DNA of 64,000 nucleotides. Origin: Marinifilum_A sediminis (lineage in GTDB: Bacteria > Bacteroidota > Bacteroidia > Bacteroidales > Marinifilaceae). How positions within the stretch are numbered: position 1 is the stretch's first letter; every line of letters begins with the position of its first letter. Under the pieces are notes generated by a model that did not search any database, had not been told where the DNA came from, and worked only from the letters and a program-made list of their open reading frames with translations. The position numbers and the translations under genes were made by a program. Of this stretch, positions 61,451-64,000 are shown one piece after another. The DNA is taken from positions 21,298 through 85,297 of the forward strand of contig CANMCX010000016.1 of the NCBI GenBank assembly GCA_947496465.1, in the 5' to 3' direction.

Positions 61451-62326
61451 TTAATTCGATGCTTTAAGTGTAACAAAATATACATCTTCCAAATCAGCTT
61501 CCTTAGATTCAAAGAATTCATCTGGCTGTGTTTCCGAGTGCACATTAATATTCATACTATTGTCATCGTTGAATCGACTAGATAGAATTTCAAAGTTTTC
61601 TTTTTGTTCGTTCAATGCAGATCGCTCAATGCGCTTGGTCCACATTTTCCCTTGCAATTTTTCTACAGATTGTCTTGGTGTTTCGTGTGTAAGAATTGTT
61701 CCTCCATTCATGATCGCCATATCGGTACATAACTCCTTTACGTCTTCTACAATATGAGTAGAGAAAATCACAATGTGATTGGTACCAATTTCACGTAAAA
61801 CATTTAAGAATCTGCTACGTTCGGCAGGATCTAAACCTGCTGTTGGCTCATCTACAATAATTAATTTTGGGTTGTTGAGCAAAAGCTGTGCAATTCCAAA
61901 ACGCTGTTTCATTCCGCCCGAATATCCCGCAACATTTTTCTTTCGTGCTTCAATCAAATTGGTTTGTTCCAATACTGCCTCAACAATATTCTTACGTTCC
62001 TGCTTGTTTGAAATTCCTTTCAATTCTGCAAAGTGCATCAACAAATCTTCTGCCGACATTTTTGGATAAACACCAAAAGATTGTGGCAAATAACCCAATG
62101 AATTACGCAATGCCATTTTATTATCCATGATATCGATACCATCAAATAAAATACGTCCACCGTCACCCTCTTGTAAGGTTGCAATTGTACGCATCAATGT
62201 CGACTTACCTGCACCATTCGGTCCCAAAAGACCAAACATTCCTGTTCCTATTTTAATATTAACATCGTTTAATGCCTTTACACCATTATTATATGTCTTT
62301 GTTAAATTCTCGATAATCAATTCCAT
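61451..62326 (-). CDS. ABC transporter ATPase of the permease-M1 system
   Basis: A 291-residue ATPase with Walker A LLGPNGAGKST near residue 34, signature YSGGMKQRF near 138 and Walker B LIIVDEPTAGLDPAE near 158. The C-terminal 60 residues are an extra strand-rich domain (QGKMWTKRIERSALNEQKE). It ends 2 nt before the start of the permease-peptidase fusion, so the two are one unit and form one transporter. Confidence 0.93.
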   Translation of the reverse strand: MELIIENLTKTYNNGVKALNDVNIKIGTGMFGLLGPNGAGKSTLMRTIATLQEGDGGRILFDGIDIMDNKMALRNSLGYLPQSFGVYPKMSAEDLLMHFAELKGISNKQERKNIVEAVLEQTNLIEARKKNVAGYSGGMKQRFGIAQLLLNNPKLIIVDEPTAGLDPAERSRFLNVLREIGTNHIVIFSTHIVEDVKELCTDMAIMNGGTILTHETPRQSVEKLQGKMWTKRIERSALNEQKENFEILSSRFNDDNSMNINVHSETQPDEFFESKEADLEDVYFVTLKASN

Positions 62327-62374
62327 TTATCTAGTATTTTAGTTATTGTTTTTATAGTTCAATTCCGATTCAAA

Positions 62375-62382
62375 CAAATATA
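62375..62382 (-). promoter_or_regulatory. Candidate -7 element of the ABC-M1 operon
   Basis: Read on the minus strand this is TATATTTG, an exact -7 consensus, about 50 bases before the start codon at 62326. No TTTG was seen 19-21 bases upstream, so this rests on the -7 element alone. Confidence 0.45.
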
Positions 62383-62603
62383 CATGATGTTAAGTATTAT
62401 CTATCTTGTCAAGTATGCCAATTCAATTAATTTCGATGAAGCCCTAAATTTTACGATAAAATCGAGTTTTTACTCTTTCAAGCAGTATGCATGAAAATCA
62501 CATTTATCCTAACAGATAAAACAAACGGTTTGTTTTCTTATTGATTGATACATCAAACAGCACAGTTAAAAAAGCAAAGACATCATAAGCTGATGATTTA
62601 CAG

Positions 62604-62637
62604 ATAAAAAAAGCAGCACTTAAAAAAGTGCTGCTTT
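62604..62637 (-). terminator. Terminator of the repeat protein gene
   Basis: A 12-bp stem AAAGCAGCACTT with AAGTGCTGCTTT (loop AAAA) with T-rich sequence on the minus strand. It serves the secreted repeat protein gene at the window end, about 55 bases past its stop. Confidence 0.8.
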
Positions 62638-62692
62638 GTACATTTTATTAAAGAATGATTAAGTGCTAAAACAACACTCTTTCATTAAATTA

Positions 62693-64000
62693 TTACTTAT
62701 TCACGATCAATAAGCGTTTAGTTACCACAAATTGATCGGTTCGTATAGATATAAAGTACATTCCTGACGATAGGTCCTGAATATTAATACGAATTTTATC
62801 AAAGGCTTCAACTGATCTAATAATCTGACCTTTTGCATTCAAAATTGATATTTGTTTTGCCTCCCTATTTGGAAAATCAAGATTCACAAAATCCGTTGCA
62901 GGATTTGGATACATCTTCATTTCTTCAGCAAAAACATCTTCAATACCCGTTGCCTGATCTACATTAAATTCTTGAGTTGCCTCGGCATAATTGTAATTGT
63001 CATCGCCCAATTGAATTGCTCGTACAATAAATTTACCAATCGAAGTTGGAGTTAGCACATCATCTTCAATGTTTCCCTCTCCCTCAACAATTTCAAAAGT
63101 AACTTCTAATCCCGAATTGGACTCTGCGTACAGATTTATTGGATCTTCACCCAGAACGTAATCCTCAATAGGATCGAAAGTAATCTCTTGATCAGCTTTA
63201 TCCACAGTAAAACTCTTGCTTACAGATTCTGCAGCGGCATACATTTCATTTCCTACCTGAACAGCTTCAACAGTTACATTTCCAGTTCCTGTGATCGTCA
63301 ATTCATCACCTGTAATTGTTGCTGGTCCGGATACGACTTTGAAGCTTACTGCCAAATTAGAGTTTGAACTTGCTACCAAATTGAAAGGTGCATCTCCATA
63401 AACTTTATCAGCAATTGCATCAAATGTAATTACCTGAGCTGCTTTAGCTACAGTGAAAGTTCTGCTCTTCGCTTCTGCAGCGGCATACATTTCGTTTCCT
63501 GATTGTGTTGCTTCTACAGTTACATTTCCTGCGCCTGTAATGGTCAACTCATCACCTGTAATTGTTGCTGGTCCGGATACGACTTTGAAGCTTACTGCCA
63601 AAATAGATGAAGAACTTGCTACCAATTTAAAAGGTGCATCTCCATAAACTTTATCAGCAATTGCATCAAATGCAATTACCTGAGCTGCTTTAGCTACAGT
63701 GAAAGTTCTGCTCTTCGCTTCGGCAGCGGCATACATTTCGTTTCCTGATTGTGTTGCTTCTACAGTTACATTTCCTGCGCCTGTAATGGTCAACTCATCG
63801 CCAGTGATTTCTGCTGGTCCGGATACTACATTGAAGCTGACTGCCAAATTAGATGTAGAGCTTGCTACCAATGTAAAAGGAGCATCTCCATATACCTTAT
63901 CTGCAATTGCATCAAATGCAATTACCTGAGCTGCTTTGGCAACTGTGAAAGTTCTGCTTTTCGCTTCTGCAGTGGCATACATTTCGTTTCCTGATTGTGT
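62693..64000 (-). CDS. T9SS-secreted protein with tandem 82-residue MBG/Ig-like repeats (N-terminus outside window)
   Basis: The frame is open to the window end, so the N-terminal part and signal peptide lie beyond it. The visible 435 residues hold three near-identical 82-residue repeats (each KAAQVIAFDAIADKVYGDAP, then ...VVSGPA.ITGDELTITG..., then EMYAAAEAKSRTFTV), part of one more at the start, and a diverged fourth (about 260-335). They look like MBG-type beta-sandwich repeats that space a surface protein. The final 75 residues are a type IX secretion sorting domain (MKMYPNPATDFVNLDF, then GMYFISIRTDQFVVTKRLLI). The protein is exported and probably anchored at the surface. Its ligand or N-terminal domain is not visible. 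Confidence 0.88.
   Translation of the reverse strand, partial: TQSGNEMYATAEAKSRTFTVAKAAQVIAFDAIADKVYGDAPFTLVASSTSNLAVSFNVVSGPAEITGDELTITGAGNVTVEATQSGNEMYAAAEAKSRTFTVAKAAQVIAFDAIADKVYGDAPFKLVASSSSILAVSFKVVSGPATITGDELTITGAGNVTVEATQSGNEMYAAAEAKSRTFTVAKAAQVITFDAIADKVYGDAPFNLVASSNSNLAVSFKVVSGPATITGDELTITGTGNVTVEAVQVGNEMYAAAESVSKSFTVDKADQEITFDPIEDYVLGEDPINLYAESNSGLEVTFEIVEGEGNIEDDVLTPTSIGKFIVRAIQLGDDNYNYAEATQEFNVDQATGIEDVFAEEMKMYPNPATDFVNLDFPNREAKQISILNAKGQIIRSVEAFDKIRINIQDLSSGMYFISIRTDQFVVTKRLLIVNK

Overview
The window is a low-GC chromosome segment from a member of the Bacteroidota, probably a marine or sedimentary Marinilabiliales/Marinifilaceae-type bacterium. The phylum call rests on several independent signs: promoters of the TTTG-N(18-20)-TAnnTTTG type, a type IX secretion C-terminal sorting domain, DUF5686/CarboxypepD_reg outer-membrane proteins, ABC permease-M1 peptidase fusions and a Bacteroidetes-type tyrosine integrase. 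The family-level guess is inference only.

Region by region. Positions 1-4.4 kb hold a multi-PAS hybrid-free sensor kinase (5' end outside the window) convergent with a small membrane-anchored protein. 4.5-9.3 kb hold htpG and a two-gene ABC transporter. 9.8-21.4 kb hold housekeeping and secreted functions: a DUF5686 outer-membrane protein, an M28 peptidase, a YCF48/BNR-like secreted protein, an operon of class III aminotransferase, unknown secreted protein and dipeptidyl peptidase III, a LytTR regulator, an SpoU/TrmH methyltransferase and HU. 21.8-26.6 kb is a complete thrA-thrB-thrC operon. 27-29.6 kb hold a secreted unknown, a phosphoglycolate-phosphatase-like HAD protein and a CDF cation exporter.

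29.8-34.0 kb is a molybdenum cofactor operon (mobB-like, moeA, a shortened moaA, moaC, and a MOSC-MoaB fusion). It is preceded by a sequence that closely resembles the Moco riboswitch, followed by an intrinsic terminator whose T-run ends exactly at the first start codon. After it come tRNA-Ser(UGA) and a biotin-dependent carboxyltransferase pair with a small protein between them (transcarboxylase or decarboxylase type).

39.4-57.6 kb is an 18.2 kb genomic island inserted in the 3' end of tRNA-Ser(GGA). A 13-bp copy of the tRNA 3' end lies at the far edge, and what looks like the tRNA's original terminator now sits just outside that edge. The island has three parts. The left part carries the integrase. 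The middle carries cargo: a DUF4405 membrane protein, an outer-membrane protein, two tandem Crp/Fnr regulators, a flavodoxin-fold oxidoreductase with a class III nucleotidyl cyclase, a small HMA-like protein, and a TolC-MFP-RND efflux operon. The right part is a replication/maintenance module: 150-bp tandem repeats, a dense cluster of CTTACCC heptamers, VapE, PriCT-2, VirE_N, an excisionase-like HTH protein and an RteC-like protein. An identical 17-bp sequence containing TTGAC-N4-GTCAA precedes both the outer-membrane gene and the oxidoreductase-cyclase pair on either side of the Crp/Fnr genes, which suggests a self-contained regulon.

57.7-62.3 kb return to the core genome with an ABC ATPase and a permease-M1 aminopeptidase fusion, and the window ends inside a secreted protein made of near-identical 82-residue repeats with a type IX sorting tail.
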